Shown: one piece after another, positions 46,189-55,793 of the stretch
How positions within the stretch are numbered: the stretch's first letter is position 1
How the letters are laid out: the number at the start of each line of letters is the position of its first letter
Source: Chlamydoabsidia padenii
Lineage: Eukaryota > Mucoromycota > Mucoromycetes > Mucorales > Cunninghamellaceae
Assembly: GCA_025330725.1 (NCBI GenBank)
Contig: JAIWND010000066.1
Coordinates: forward strand, 1-64,000
Direction of reading: 5' to 3'
DNA: 64,000 bases
Program-made: the position numbers and the translations under genes
The notes under the pieces: model-generated
What the model was told of the DNA's origin: nothing
The model's input: only the letters and a program-made list of their open reading frames with translations
Databases searched by the model: none

Positions 46189-47304
46189 ATGATATTGCAA
46201 TCTACTAAACACCTTATCACCAAACCTCATTGGATAAGGTCAACAACACCATCGATATCACTACTTCGACTCTATTCAACTTCTCCACCTGAAGCTCCAC
46301 CTCCTCTTTTGGGTCAATTCCGTGAAGCACCTTCCATCCTTGGTGCCAGGGATCCACCTGTTGTCGACAAGAACAGTTGGTTACAACGCAAGAAACAAAA
46401 ACTACGAGACTTTACTGATTACGAAAAAGCATTTGCTGCTCATGCTGCTGAACGTCGCCATTTGTAAGTTCAATGATCTATGAATGACTTTGATCTTTTT
46501 AACTTTATATTTTATATAGAGTGGAAGAAGCTACCAAATCATACTTTGCCGATGTCCATGGTAAGAGGAAGAAGGATACAATGCTACTACTATAAAATTA
46601 CTAACCTTGGATACTTAGAAATGCGGAAACATGGGGGGAAAATGTATTATGCCAGTAATAAACTCACTCAACCAGAAAAAGCAGGTTATATGCCTGATTT
46701 TGAAGGGTCGAATGTGAATCGTGAAAAGGTGCATACGACGGATAAATTACTTGGAAAGATCTCTCTCATGTCCTTTGTTTATGCAAAATATGGTGAACCT
46801 CATGTCAATTCATTTGTTGATCCTTTTTTGGCCAAATACAAGCATACTGATGGTATACAATGCATCGAGGTAATTTCCCCACACACATACGATTTGTATG
46901 ATACTCACTCACTTGATTTTTTTAATAGTTGAACGTACAAGAAAATGTCTTGAAACAACTGGTATTGAAGGCCTTTATTCCAAGTATCCGAAAGAACCTC
47001 CCTGATAATCGCAAGGTAAAGAAAAGAAAGAAGAAGAAAAAAGGTTGATAGGTGATTAATGATTTTGTTATTGTTGTTGGGTGGGGTATAGGACAACTAT
47101 ATGTTTTTATTCAAGGATATCACAAAGACTCGAAAAATGCTGGACATGACGAATCAATACATTGGCTATGTCTTTCTGGTGGATGAAGATTGCAAGATTC
47201 GTTGGACGGCTCATGGAGATGCGACACAAGAAGAAGTGGCTAATATGTTGGCCATGACGGATTACTTGAACCAAAAACGAATCAAGGGTTTAGGTGTCAA
47301 ATAG
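46189..47304 (+). CDS. ATP10: ATP synthase assembly factor Atp10
   Basis: Mitochondrial inner-membrane protein needed to assemble the Fo sector (Atp6) of ATP synthase. Five exons: 46189-46463, 46520-46560, 46619-46869, 46929-47015 and 47092-47304; 288 aa, the usual length. The N-terminus is a mitochondrial presequence rich in Ser, Arg and Leu (RSTTPSISLLRLYSTS). Conserved parts are SWLQRKKQKLRDFTDYEK, LGKISLMSFVYAKYGEPHVN, IQCIELNVQENVLKQLVLKA, MFLFKDITKTRKMLDMTNQY and IGYVFLVDEDCKIRWTAHGD. Identification is secure. Confidence 0.94.
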
Positions 47305-47422
47305 ATTAGATTAGTATAGAATACATTATTATAATAATAATAAAAACATGGACTCTTGTTGTATATCATTCATCATATAAAAAGACTTTATTATTATTAT
47401 TATTATTATTACTGGGATAACA

Positions 47423-47926
47423 TTAGATAGTAGCATTACGGACAACGAGGACAGGACACGGACATTCATGCACACATTTATCAGATACGGAGCCTAAAAA
47501 CACACTTTTCATGGTACTCAAACCACGAGACCCTACAATCAACAAATCCACCTTGTGCGACTGACTGTATTTTGGCAACACCTCCTTGGCTTCTCCCCAC
47601 AAGATATGTTGTTCACTGGAAATATGTGCACTTTTTAATTGGGCAGCCATGGATTGTAATAATTCACGCGCTGGTTTGTCTTGGTGATGGGTGTCTTTCT
47701 CCACTTGCTCAATGGCTTCGTTCACTCGAGTAGGGGTGGTGGAAATCATCGGTAGGCTGTCACCTTTTGATCGGGCAGTGCGTGGTAGGGCAGAAACGAG
47801 AATGACATGATCCGTGCGTTGGTTGACAATGTTCTTAATCGACCAGTCGAAAAGCTTATTGGCATCTTCTGTACCATCATAAGCTATGACAATGCGTCTT
47901 TTTTCGGTAATAGAAAGTTCACTCAT
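47423..47926 (-). CDS. Universal stress protein (UspA family)
   Basis: Single-exon gene of 167 aa, unusual in this intron-rich window. The fold is complete: RRIVIAYDGTEDANKLFDW at the N-terminus, a central variable loop, ILWGEAKEVLPKYSQ, VDLLIVGSRGLSTMKSVFLG with the Gly-rich ATP-binding pattern (GSRG...GSVS), and CPCPVLVVRN at the end. Predicted soluble nucleotide-binding stress protein. The start chosen is the ATG before SELSITEKRR; the frame extends upstream only through the A29 run (about 47991-48019). Target pathway unknown. Intronless structure could reflect retroposition or old bacterial ancestry, but codon use is like its neighbours. Confidence 0.87.
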   Translation of the reverse strand: MSELSITEKRRIVIAYDGTEDANKLFDWSIKNIVNQRTDHVILVSALPRTARSKGDSLPMISTTPTRVNEAIEQVEKDTHHQDKPARELLQSMAAQLKSAHISSEQHILWGEAKEVLPKYSQSHKVDLLIVGSRGLSTMKSVFLGSVSDKCVHECPCPVLVVRNATI

Positions 47927-47985
47927 AGTGTTCAAGTTTATTGGTGGAGGTAAAAAAGAATGAGGGTGGGCAGGATCCTTTTTAT

Positions 47986-48023
<38 letters not shown>

Positions 48024-48260
48024 TTTGAGGCAGGTTTTAGGTTTTCAAGCACCGACCCCTGCTCCCTTTCAAAATGTCAGCTTATTTTCCTTCTTTACTT
48101 TTTTTCTTTCATGATTCTTTGGAAAAGTCTATGGTTGGAGAAAAGGCAGCTGGTTTTACTCGAGATCGATCTTGGGTACAGCGGGAATTAAAAAAGTGAA
48201 CTTTTTTTGTCCACATGCATGACTGATGATCCATTGGGAGAGACTCTTTATTTGCCAAGC

Positions 48261-48277
48261 CGGAATTTCAAATCCCG
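48261..48277. promoter_or_regulatory. Overlapping double element (inverted)
   Basis: CGGAATTTCAAATCCCG: the minus strand carries an exact CGGGATTTGAA (48267-48277) and the plus strand an overlapping one-mismatch copy (48261-48271), forming an imperfect palindrome. Confidence 0.5.
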
Positions 48278-48638
48278 CTTTTCCCCACAGCATTCGTTGA
48301 TTGGATCCACAAAAGGTACCAATCAGTATTAGGTCAAGCCTAAATGTAAAAAGCTTTCTCAAGAGCGTGACACACCAAACTTTATGCGTACTAATGATCC
48401 CAGGTCATTCGATGTTATTGGCTCAATTAGGTTGGTATCCCCTTTGACAGGTTCACCAAAAAAACATTACATGCCCAGGTGGCTTTTAGTACAACCAAAA
48501 TGCAATCAAATGAACAAGAAGATGAATAGCATGGTTAGATGATTATCATATACTAGGATGCAATGCATAATGAAGAGAGGGGAAGTCGTATTTGGGAAAT
48601 TCTTGATGATGAGTGGGATGTGAAAATAGTGGTAGATG

Positions 48639-48649
48639 CGGCGATTGAA
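48639..48649 (+). promoter_or_regulatory. CGGCGATTGAA element variant
   Basis: One-mismatch form 108 bp before the ATG at 48758. Confidence 0.4.
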
Positions 48650-48757
48650 AAAAGTTTTCTTTTTTTGATCTTGCGATCGTGTGAATCACAAAAGCACTTG
48701 TATAAAAACCCAAAAGCCTTTTCCCTTGCATTCTCTTCTTTCTTCCCAACATTCATC

Positions 48758-49087
48758 ATGACTGTCTTCTTTCGCCACTTTCGATCCTTTGCTACCGAAG
48801 CACCAAGAAAAAGCACTAGCTCTCGTAATAAAAACCTTCAAGTCAAGATCAGTAAAGAACCACCTACTATTCTTTACTTTGAACGAACACATGGTGAAGA
48901 ACATCAAGAATATATATTTGATCCAATGGTTCGACATGATGAAGAAAAGGATCATCCTGATCTATTCAAGCAATCCAACAAGCCCTGGCAGAAACCACCT
49001 TATTGTCGTAACCAAGATACCACTCTAATGAAACGATTGACTTGTATGATGCGAATCAAATCATCATCCTCTCCTATTGTAGCATAA
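48758..49087 (+). CDS. Small protein, probably mitochondrial
   Basis: Intronless 109-aa frame. The N-terminus (FFRHFRSFATEAPRKSTSS) has the Arg/Ser/Ala character and RSFAT-type cleavage region of a mitochondrial presequence. The mature part is polar, with YFERTHGEEHQEYIFDP and three Cys late in the sequence. No family recognised; mitochondrial ribosomal or assembly proteins are possible but unsupported. An element variant and a pyrimidine-rich leader precede the ATG. Confidence 0.5.
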   Translation: MTVFFRHFRSFATEAPRKSTSSRNKNLQVKISKEPPTILYFERTHGEEHQEYIFDPMVRHDEEKDHPDLFKQSNKPWQKPPYCRNQDTTLMKRLTCMMRIKSSSSPIVA

Positions 49088-49374
49088 TTATATCCCTATT
49101 GTATCATAGACTTAATTGAATAACCTTTTTGTAAATAATAAAAAACATTTTTTGTCCAAGATTCCATTTTTCCATCTTATGACTACATACTCCACCCATA
49201 ACGATGTGTGTCACTTTGTACCTTCTTCCTAATGGTTACACTTGACATTCCTCCCCCATAGTTATTTCCCCATCATACATAGTAGATCAAATTTTTACAT
49301 TTTTATTATTATTATTATTATTATTATAAACAACAGAGATGATACTAGTTATATGTATCTAGGTCTATCACTAA

Positions 49375-49612
49375 TTAGATCCACACACACACCCTAATAA
49401 GAATGCATGACACGAAAAGGTTAGTTAGTACAGTCCAAAAGTGGGATTTGGTATGTATGTGAAACCCAAGTGATGGGACCACTTCCGAGGCCACACTATA
49501 CATTTTCCCATACATACAAATCGAGTGTCTATCCATTAATGGTGTACAAGATACAATCGTTTCGGATGGCGATCGAGTCAGTTGAAGAATAGTAATGTGT
49601 TCACCAACCATG
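49375..49612 (-). CDS. Putative small minus-strand gene
   Basis: Frame from an ATG at about 49611 encodes about 78 aa (MVGEHITILQL..., with SICMYGKMYSVASEV in the middle) ending at 49375. Upstream on the minus strand there is a TTTC-repeat leader, an ACAAG/GTAAATA donor and a GATTAG acceptor, consistent with a leader intron. A second splice near the 3' end is possible, since a TACTAAC branch-type site and TTATTAG lie there. Central residues are reminiscent of small OB-fold subunits, but I cannot assign a family. Confidence 0.3.
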
Positions 49613-49732
49613 GTGACCAATGTAAGTGGAATGTACAATTACTAATCAATATCCCTCCTTTCTTTCCACACAGCCCCCTTTTTTTTTATTTACCTTGTAA
49701 AAAGTTTCACAGGTCGATTGATTTTACTTAAA

Positions 49733-49757
49733 AGAAAGAAAGAAAGAAAGAAAGAGA
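49733..49757. repeat. (GAAA)n microsatellite
   Basis: About six GAAA units, giving a TTTC-repeat leader on the minus strand. Confidence 0.8.
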
Positions 49758-49802
49758 GAAAATGAGTTTGGCAGATTTATAAATAAGTTGGGCCCCATAG
49801 AG

Positions 49803-49813
49803 CGGGATTTGAA
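49803..49813 (+). promoter_or_regulatory. CGGGATTTGAA element
   Basis: Exact copy, first of three sites (with 49859-49869 and 50014-50024) between the small minus-strand gene and the CLYBL-type gene. Confidence 0.55.
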
Positions 49814-49858
49814 AATCAAATCTTCTTCATTCATGACATTGCAAGTCGATACTAAAGA

Positions 49859-49869
49859 CGGGATTCGAA
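49859..49869 (+). promoter_or_regulatory. CGGGATTCGAA element variant
   Basis: One-mismatch form (TTCGAA), 56 bp from the exact site at 49803. Confidence 0.4.
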
Positions 49870-50013
49870 AAAAAATAACCACAAAACCACAAGTTGTTGT
49901 CCTTCATAACATCCATCATCAAAATCAAATGGAAATGATAAGGACATGTCTTCTTTTTTTAATAATGATGACGATGATGATGTTTGATATCATCTCATTC
50001 CTAATAGACTTAT

Positions 50014-50024
50014 TTCAAATCCCG
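50014..50024 (-). promoter_or_regulatory. CGGGATTTGAA element, CLYBL promoter
   Basis: Exact copy 102 bp before the CLYBL-type ATG. Confidence 0.6.
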
Positions 50025-50126
50025 CACTAGGGCATGATTTTTTTTTTCCAACTTCTTTTTAGGCGTCCAAAAAGAGACCCCGGCGCTTCTCTTTCCTTTT
50101 TTCTTTATTTTTTTTACCCTCACACC

Positions 50127-51771
50127 ATGCTATCAACTAGATTGGTATTATCAACAAGACCTTTTCTAAAGTTGGACCGTAAGTAATCAACCACTTGACT
50201 CTCATATGAAGGAATTGAATCTGTTTTAATGTTTTTATATTAGGTACACGTGCTGCTGGTTTTATCTATTCAAGGCGTACCCTCTCTACATTACAACAAC
50301 CAACTCGAGAAACTCGCTCAAGACGGGCTCTTTTTTATGGTAAGATAATATTGTATGGTAAAAAAAATAAAATAAAATAAAAAAAATAGACTAACCCAGC
50401 TCTCATCTTTAATCAACCTAAAGTACCTGGTAGTGACGAACGGAAGATTCATAAATCGATATCCATTGGTGCCGACTGTGTGGTATACGATTTAGAAGAC
50501 AGTGTGTCGGCAAACAAAAAGGGAACTGCACGACACTTGACTATTGATGCTTTAGAGGTAAAAAGAAATGGGGAGGGAGGCAAAGTACAAGAAGAATTGA
50601 CAGTTTGGTTTTAACATAGGCATCTGAACATGGCAAAGCAGAAAAGGCGGTTCGTATCAATGCTATTGGCTCAGGTAAGGAAGCACAAATGATAATGTTG
50701 GGATATATATATATATATACTCATCTTTATGATTGATATAGGTCATGAACTGGATGATTTAAATGTGATTGTAAGTCATCTTGACCTTTTATACATAGAA
50801 TACAATTGATTCTTACTTTATATGTAGCTTCATTCCAAAAGACTACAAGCTATTGTTATTCCCAAAGTACAAAGTGCCAAAGACGTCCAATTTGTCAGCA
50901 GTATGATCGATGCCGTCGCGGTGGATTCACAGTAAAGTTATATAGAAATGGGGTTATGATAATAACTTGCCAACTCTTTTTATTATATGTTTTAATAGGA
51001 AACAACGTATACGATTGATTGCTTCCATAGAAAGTGCTCTTGGTCTGATGAATATCAAGGAAATTTCACTGGCAGATGAACGACTGGATGCTTTGATTGT
51101 AAGTATATATCATTATATCAACTAGGAAGGTGCACATGACTAACAAAGAGTTTTCTATCTTTACATGAATAGTTTGCTGCCGAAGATTATTGCGCTGATT
51201 TGGGATTGATTCGAACTCCAAGTAGGAAAGAAATGCTCTATGCTCGACAAAGCATTGTCAATGCGGCAGGTGCTTATGGATTACAATCGATTGATCTTGT
51301 CTGTGTGGATTATCAAAATGAACAAGTACTATTGGAGGAATGTCAAGAAGGTCGTGAATTCGGCTTCACCGGTAAACAAGCTATCCATCCTAATCAAATC
51401 GACATTATTCAGAAACAGTTTTTACCAGCTGAAGCAGGTAAAGAAAAGAAAATGAAGAAATGATCATTCTCTTCACTTGACCTAATATATGTATGTTTAG
51501 ATATCACTCGGGCTGTACGGATCATGAATTCATTTGAAGCTCATTCTGCTAAAGGAGTAGGTGCTTTTGAATTGGATGGCAAAATGTAAGTTTTGTTGGG
51601 ACTTTAACAGTATATTTATATATATTGACAATGGAATGTTTTTTTTTTGTTTTTGTTTATAGGATTGATATGCCTGTGGTGAAATGGGCTGAAAAGGTGA
51701 TTGGCAAAGCTAAAGCGGGTGGATTGACTCTTCCAACAGACGACGATAAAACCAAGAATGAAAAGAAATAG
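50127..51771 (+). CDS. Citrate lyase beta-like protein (CLYBL/malyl-CoA lyase family)
   Basis: Mitochondrial TIM-barrel CoA-ester lyase/thioesterase of the HpcH/HpaI group; animal CLYBL handles citramalyl-CoA. About nine exons, beginning 50127-50178, 50244-50339 and about 50425-50557 and ending at 51771; about 340 aa. The N-terminus is a presequence (STRLVLSTRPFLKLDR...). Family motifs are RRALFYVPGSDERKIHKS, VVYDLEDSVSANKK (metal/substrate Asp-Glu), VIPKVQSAKDV, LIASIESALGLMNIKEIS (catalytic Glu), AAEDYCADLGLIRT and GFTGKQAIHPNQIDIIQKQF. All key residues are visible. Exon 3 coordinates may be off by a base. Confidence 0.9.
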
Positions 51772-52228
51772 TCCTATGGTTACCATTATTGTTGTTTACT
51801 TTATATTTTATTTTAAATACATACAATAAAGAACCTTGTCTACAATTTTAATACTGGCGACTATAAAAAGTAGCTGCATTTGAAAATAGTGTATGGACTG
51901 AACACATGATACAAGCATCCTTTATTGGCACAATATATATATATATATATATTATGATGTGCATAGATGATAGACATGACGATACAAATACTGCTTTTCG
52001 TTGAATGTCGATAACGCCAATCGACAGAATTGGTGGTCAGATAGACGTTATCCATGAATTGTTATTGTTATCATGCAACATGCAAATCCCTTTTTGTCAT
52101 AGTATCAAAAAAGAGTGCCTTGCATGCGTTGATCCGGTAATCTTTTGTTTCTTTCTCCCTTTCTCTTTCTCTTTCTCTCTCTTTTTTTCTTTTTCCTTTT
52201 TCTTTTCTTTCTATTGTCTTTATTTATC
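51772..52228. other. Intergenic, CLYBL to LEA2-like gene
   Basis: Short (AT)n at about 51930-51952 and a long TC-rich leader (about 52142-52220). No exact element here. Confidence 0.45.
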
Positions 52229-53287
52229 ATGTCTTCCTCGACTCCTCCACCCCCTCCACATCATTCTTACCATGCACCCTCACCTACTGATGAGTTACGA
52301 CAACCGATCTACTCTAGTCCAAGTCCTATTCTACCCACTTATGAAGAAACAATACAGCCCAGACGACACAGACAAGGTAGGAGTCAACATGAAATAAAAA
52401 TCATGCATACTGACAATATATTCAAATCCCGCCGTCCTTTTTGGGAATCACAGTGATGGATATCGAACGACTACGGGGCTCGACGCATGAAGAAAAACCA
52501 TCCACAGAATTACAAAGAAGAAGGAGGAAAATACTATCCTACCTTTGTTGTATCTGTTGCCCATGTTGTCCCATGTGGACTCGATATTTGTGTTGTTTCT
52601 TTTTATTTGCCATGATTGTCTTTGCCATGACGGCTGGGATTCTCGCTGCATTATTTCAAATGCCGACTGTCACCTTTCATGGTCCCATTGATCATCCAGA
52701 AGGTCTACCGCGATTCCAACCTTTGGGTACGATGGGTGTATTCAATATCAATATGGGGTTAAACTTTACTATATCCAATCCCAATCTGGAAGGATTGATG
52801 TTCGATAAAATTAAAGCCATTGTGAGTGAAACAAGGAAGAAGAAGGAAAAAAAAAATGCAATGTCTAATCTCCCCCCCCCTTCAGGCTTACTACCCACTT
52901 CAACCCAACCAAGCATTAGGTGGTGGAAATATGACCAATTTATATATTGAACCAGGTACGACCAGTCAGTTTGTGTTCCCTTTCCAACTTCATTATGATC
53001 CGGTGATGGATCCCGGTCATGCCATTTTGTTTGATATGATGACAAGGTGTGGATTACTGGCATCATCCCAACAGCAGAATCTTTTAGTCTATTACGATTT
53101 AAAGCCCACTGTGCGTGTCATTGGTGTGCCTATCTCTCCTACTATTCATCAATCTGCGTCTTTTCCATGCCCTATTCAGGTACAGACATTTATACTATGG
53201 AATAGTAAATAATACATCAACTAACTAACCAACTTTCTATAATAGAGTGGACAATTGACAATGCCAAAAGGATTAGTTTCGGTTTGA
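52229..53287 (+). CDS. Membrane-anchored LEA2-like protein
   Basis: Four exons: 52229-52376, 52454-52821, 52886-53179 and 53246-53287; 283 aa. The cytosolic N-terminus is Pro/Ser-rich with PTYEET-type sequence, followed by a Cys-rich juxtamembrane stretch (LCCICCPCCPMWTRYLCC) likely to be palmitoylated. One membrane segment follows (FFLFAMIVFAMTAGILAALF). The outer domain has LEA14/WHy-like beta features: NMGLNFTISNPNLEGLMFDK, NMTNLYIEPGTTSQFVFPFQ and DLKPTVRVIGVPISP. Plants and fungi have similar single-pass LEA2 proteins; the function is unclear. An exact promoter element inside intron 1 suggests a second, shorter form starting at the ATG 52456. Confidence 0.72.
52421..52431 (-). promoter_or_regulatory. 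CGGGATTTGAA element inside intron 1
   Basis: Exact copy within intron 1 of the LEA2-like gene, 24 bp before the ATG at 52456. Confidence 0.5.
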
Positions 53288-53333
53288 TCTTTTATGTTTA
53301 TCCCATACTGGTCAACCAATAAAACTCGTTTAT

Positions 53334-53344
53334 TTAAAATCCCG
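53334..53344 (-). promoter_or_regulatory. CGGGATTTTAA element variant, HINT promoter
   Basis: One-mismatch form 83 bp before the HIT-protein ATG; lies only 47 bp past the previous stop codon. Confidence 0.45.
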
Positions 53345-53427
53345 ATGTTTTCGGTGGGGGAGGTAAAATGGCCCCGTCTTTTTTTTTTTTTTTCTTTTCT
53401 TTTCGCTTTTCTATACTTATTATTATC

Positions 53428-54276
53428 ATGGCTCACCAACATTTGACCGACGATTGTCTCTTCTGCAAGATTATCAGGTAAAATATATCTTGAACTCAGC
53501 TTATTTGTTAGGAGGATGGAAGGTTAAACGCGTACTTACATTATTATAGGGGAGAAATTCCTTCCAACAAGATTGCTGAAACTGATAAAAGGTAAAAGAA
53601 ACTGATATGTTTATTCTGATGGTAACAACTGATTAACTTTCACTCTTTCTCTCTCTTTTATTTATCTTGAACTCTAGTTATGCCTTCCTTGATATTAATC
53701 CTTTAAGTGAAGGCCATACAGTAAGTATACATGGGCGGTAACACCTCCTTCCCCGGCTGATGTGTTTAACGGAACTAACGATTCTTTATTCAATGTGTCT
53801 AGCTTGTTATCCCCAAATGTAAGTCCAGACAAAACAAAATACTTGCTTTTGTACCCACTCACCATTTTCTTCTTCTTCTTTCTTTTGTAGACCATGCCGA
53901 ATTCTTCCACCAAGTCCCTGAAGATTATCTTGCGGATATCTTGCCTTTGGCCAAGAAGGTGGCTGTTGCTCAAGGATTTGATCAATATAACTTGTTGCAG
54001 GTAAACAAGAAAGTTAATATTGATGATCCTTCCTTTACTTTAACTAACTTGCTTGCTTTTATATAGAACAATGGTCCTATGGCTCATCAAGTAAGTTGGA
54101 TTAGATAAAAAGGTGTCATTGGTTTACTAATCAATCTATAGGTCGTGAAGCATGTCCACTTCCATATTATCAACAAGCCCAACAAGGAAGAAGGACTTGG
54201 TATTGTCTGGCCTCAACAACAAGTGACTCAAGATCAATTGAAGGGTACCTTGTCCAAGATCAAGGAAAAGTTGTGA
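53428..54276 (+). CDS. HNT1: HIT-family nucleotide hydrolase (Hnt1/HINT1 type)
   Basis: Adenosine-5'-phosphoramidase. Seven small exons: 53428-53477, 53550-53591, 53678-53720, 53803-53818 (16-nt microexon), 53891-54000, 54067-54090 and 54142-54276; 139 aa. The family features are CLFCKIIRGEIPSNKI (zinc-type Cys pair), SYAFLDINPLSEGHTLVIPK and the catalytic histidine triad HVHFHI near residue 100. All junctions keep frame. Identification is secure at family level. Confidence 0.93.
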
Positions 54277-54611
54277 TTAGAATAGCTCAATATAAACAAT
54301 AAAACGTTTGTCTTTTTTATAATATATACAACATGATTTGGGATTTTATGGTTTTTTTTATTTTTATTAGGATGATCTGTACAAGAAGACAAAACTGTGG
54401 GGACTATACTGAAGAGGGGGGTGATGGGGGTTTAAAGTTTTGTACTATCCAAATGGGAGGTAAAATAAAGCACGATGATGTCCAATGTTGACATCATGGC
54501 GAGAAGAATAAATAAATAAATAAAATATACAACTAAAATGGATCAAGGGGGAGGGAGTGGGGTGGGAATACAGTTGGAATGATGTTTGTGTGTGTGTGTG
54601 TGTGTGTGTGA
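54277..54611. other. Convergent 3' region with (TG)n
   Basis: Between the HIT and UPS1 stop codons, with a (TG)12-type microsatellite at 54587-54610. No gene seen. Confidence 0.5.
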
Positions 54612-55439
54612 TTAGAGTGACATTCGATTACCCGCTTGTTTATCCCGAATCATTTGTAAGATATGTCGCATACCTTTACGAGCCTATAAAGTAAAGTAAA
54701 GTAACATAAATGGAGATCAGTAAAGAAGAGTGACAATAAGAGACTCCACTTACCTTGGAAGCATTAGCAGCGAAGCTTGATTGACCAAATCCTTCAATTC
54801 GACTTGTCATTCCCCACCCAAACCTGGATATAATTCTAGCTTCTGTCTTGCAGTTAGTCGTTTCACCATGAGCTGTAAAGGTTTGCGTTTCTTCGATTTG
54901 CATGATTCGCACATGATTCAAGTTCTTGGTTCGAGTCACCATGGTTTGTGTTTTCGGATCCACTTCAGATTCTTCAATCACAAATGCTTCAGAGTTTTTG
55001 AGAAACTAGATATATAAAGACAAAGAAAGTTAGTATCATGTAGAGAGAGAAAGAGAAAGAGAAAGAGAGTTGGATACCTACCGTTTGAGGAAACCATTTA
55101 GGTGCCTTGCCTTTTTTTAGTACCAGTCGTGTTGTTTTCAATACACCCCGTTCGTCCACATATCGATCCAATACGTCCACAGCCAACACTATTTCAAACA
55201 GAGTTGGTTATTCATTATGTATAAAAATGGTTTCCGAGAACTTACCGTGAGAAGCAAACGGATTAGGATATCGAAGCCAAAAGGCAAGGGTGACATTTTG
55301 CCATGGGTAACTAGTAAAAAAAAAAAAAAAAACATACACCATGTCAGTAAAACACCTAAACTATTCTTTTTTTTTTTTTGTCCACAGGGTTAAGATAGAC
55401 TTACTCGTAATTAAATAGGTGTTGATAGAATTTGACCAT
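54612..55439 (-). CDS. Ups1/PRELID1-type mitochondrial lipid-transfer protein
   Basis: Intermembrane-space phosphatidic acid carrier that works with Mdm35 in cardiolipin synthesis. Five minus-strand exons: 55439-55405, 55310-55246, 55188-55082, 55005-54754 and 54683-54612; 176 aa, normal for PRELI/MSF1 proteins. Motifs are VTLAFWLRYPNPFASHVLAV, RYVDERGVLKTTRLVLKKGK with APKWF, VIEESEVDPKTQTMVTRTKN and TNCKTEARIISRFGWGM. The RYPNP block is characteristic. No presequence is needed in this family. UPS1 is favoured over UPS2/3 by general similarity but not proven. Confidence 0.9.
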
Positions 55440-55793
55440 TGTTAAAGGGATAAAGAGAAGGTGTTATGTTAAATATATATAATGTAAGAAAGAATAATGG
55501 AATTGTGTCAGAAGAAGGGAAGGAAAGAAGAAGAAAAAAAAAAATGAGCTGATCGGCGATGGAAAATAAAACATCCATTCAACGAGAATAGCCGACGAGC
55601 GGGATTTGAAATCCAGCCATCAGTGATTGATTATGGAAGGGGGGAAAAAACCGTCCCACAGGAATCATTTGTCATCCAAGCATGAAAACCCCACCTCTTT
55701 TTTTTTTTTTTTCAATTCAGATTTTCTTCTTCTTTCTCTTTCATTCTATTTTCCCCCCGTCTTATCTATCCATTCTGTTATTATCTTTACATC
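55440..55793. other. Divergent promoter, UPS1 and bZIP gene
   Basis: 354 bp with one exact element near the middle and a T/C-rich leader before the bZIP ATG. Confidence 0.5.
55600..55610 (+). promoter_or_regulatory. CGGGATTTGAA element, UPS1/bZIP
   Basis: Exact copy 160 bp from the UPS1 start and 183 bp from the bZIP start; probably shared. Confidence 0.6.

Larger units (their letters stand above)
47927..48757. other. Intergenic, USP to small mitochondrial-like gene
   Basis: Has an A29 run, an overlapping double element at 48261-48277 and an element variant at 48639. No gene recognised. Confidence 0.45.
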
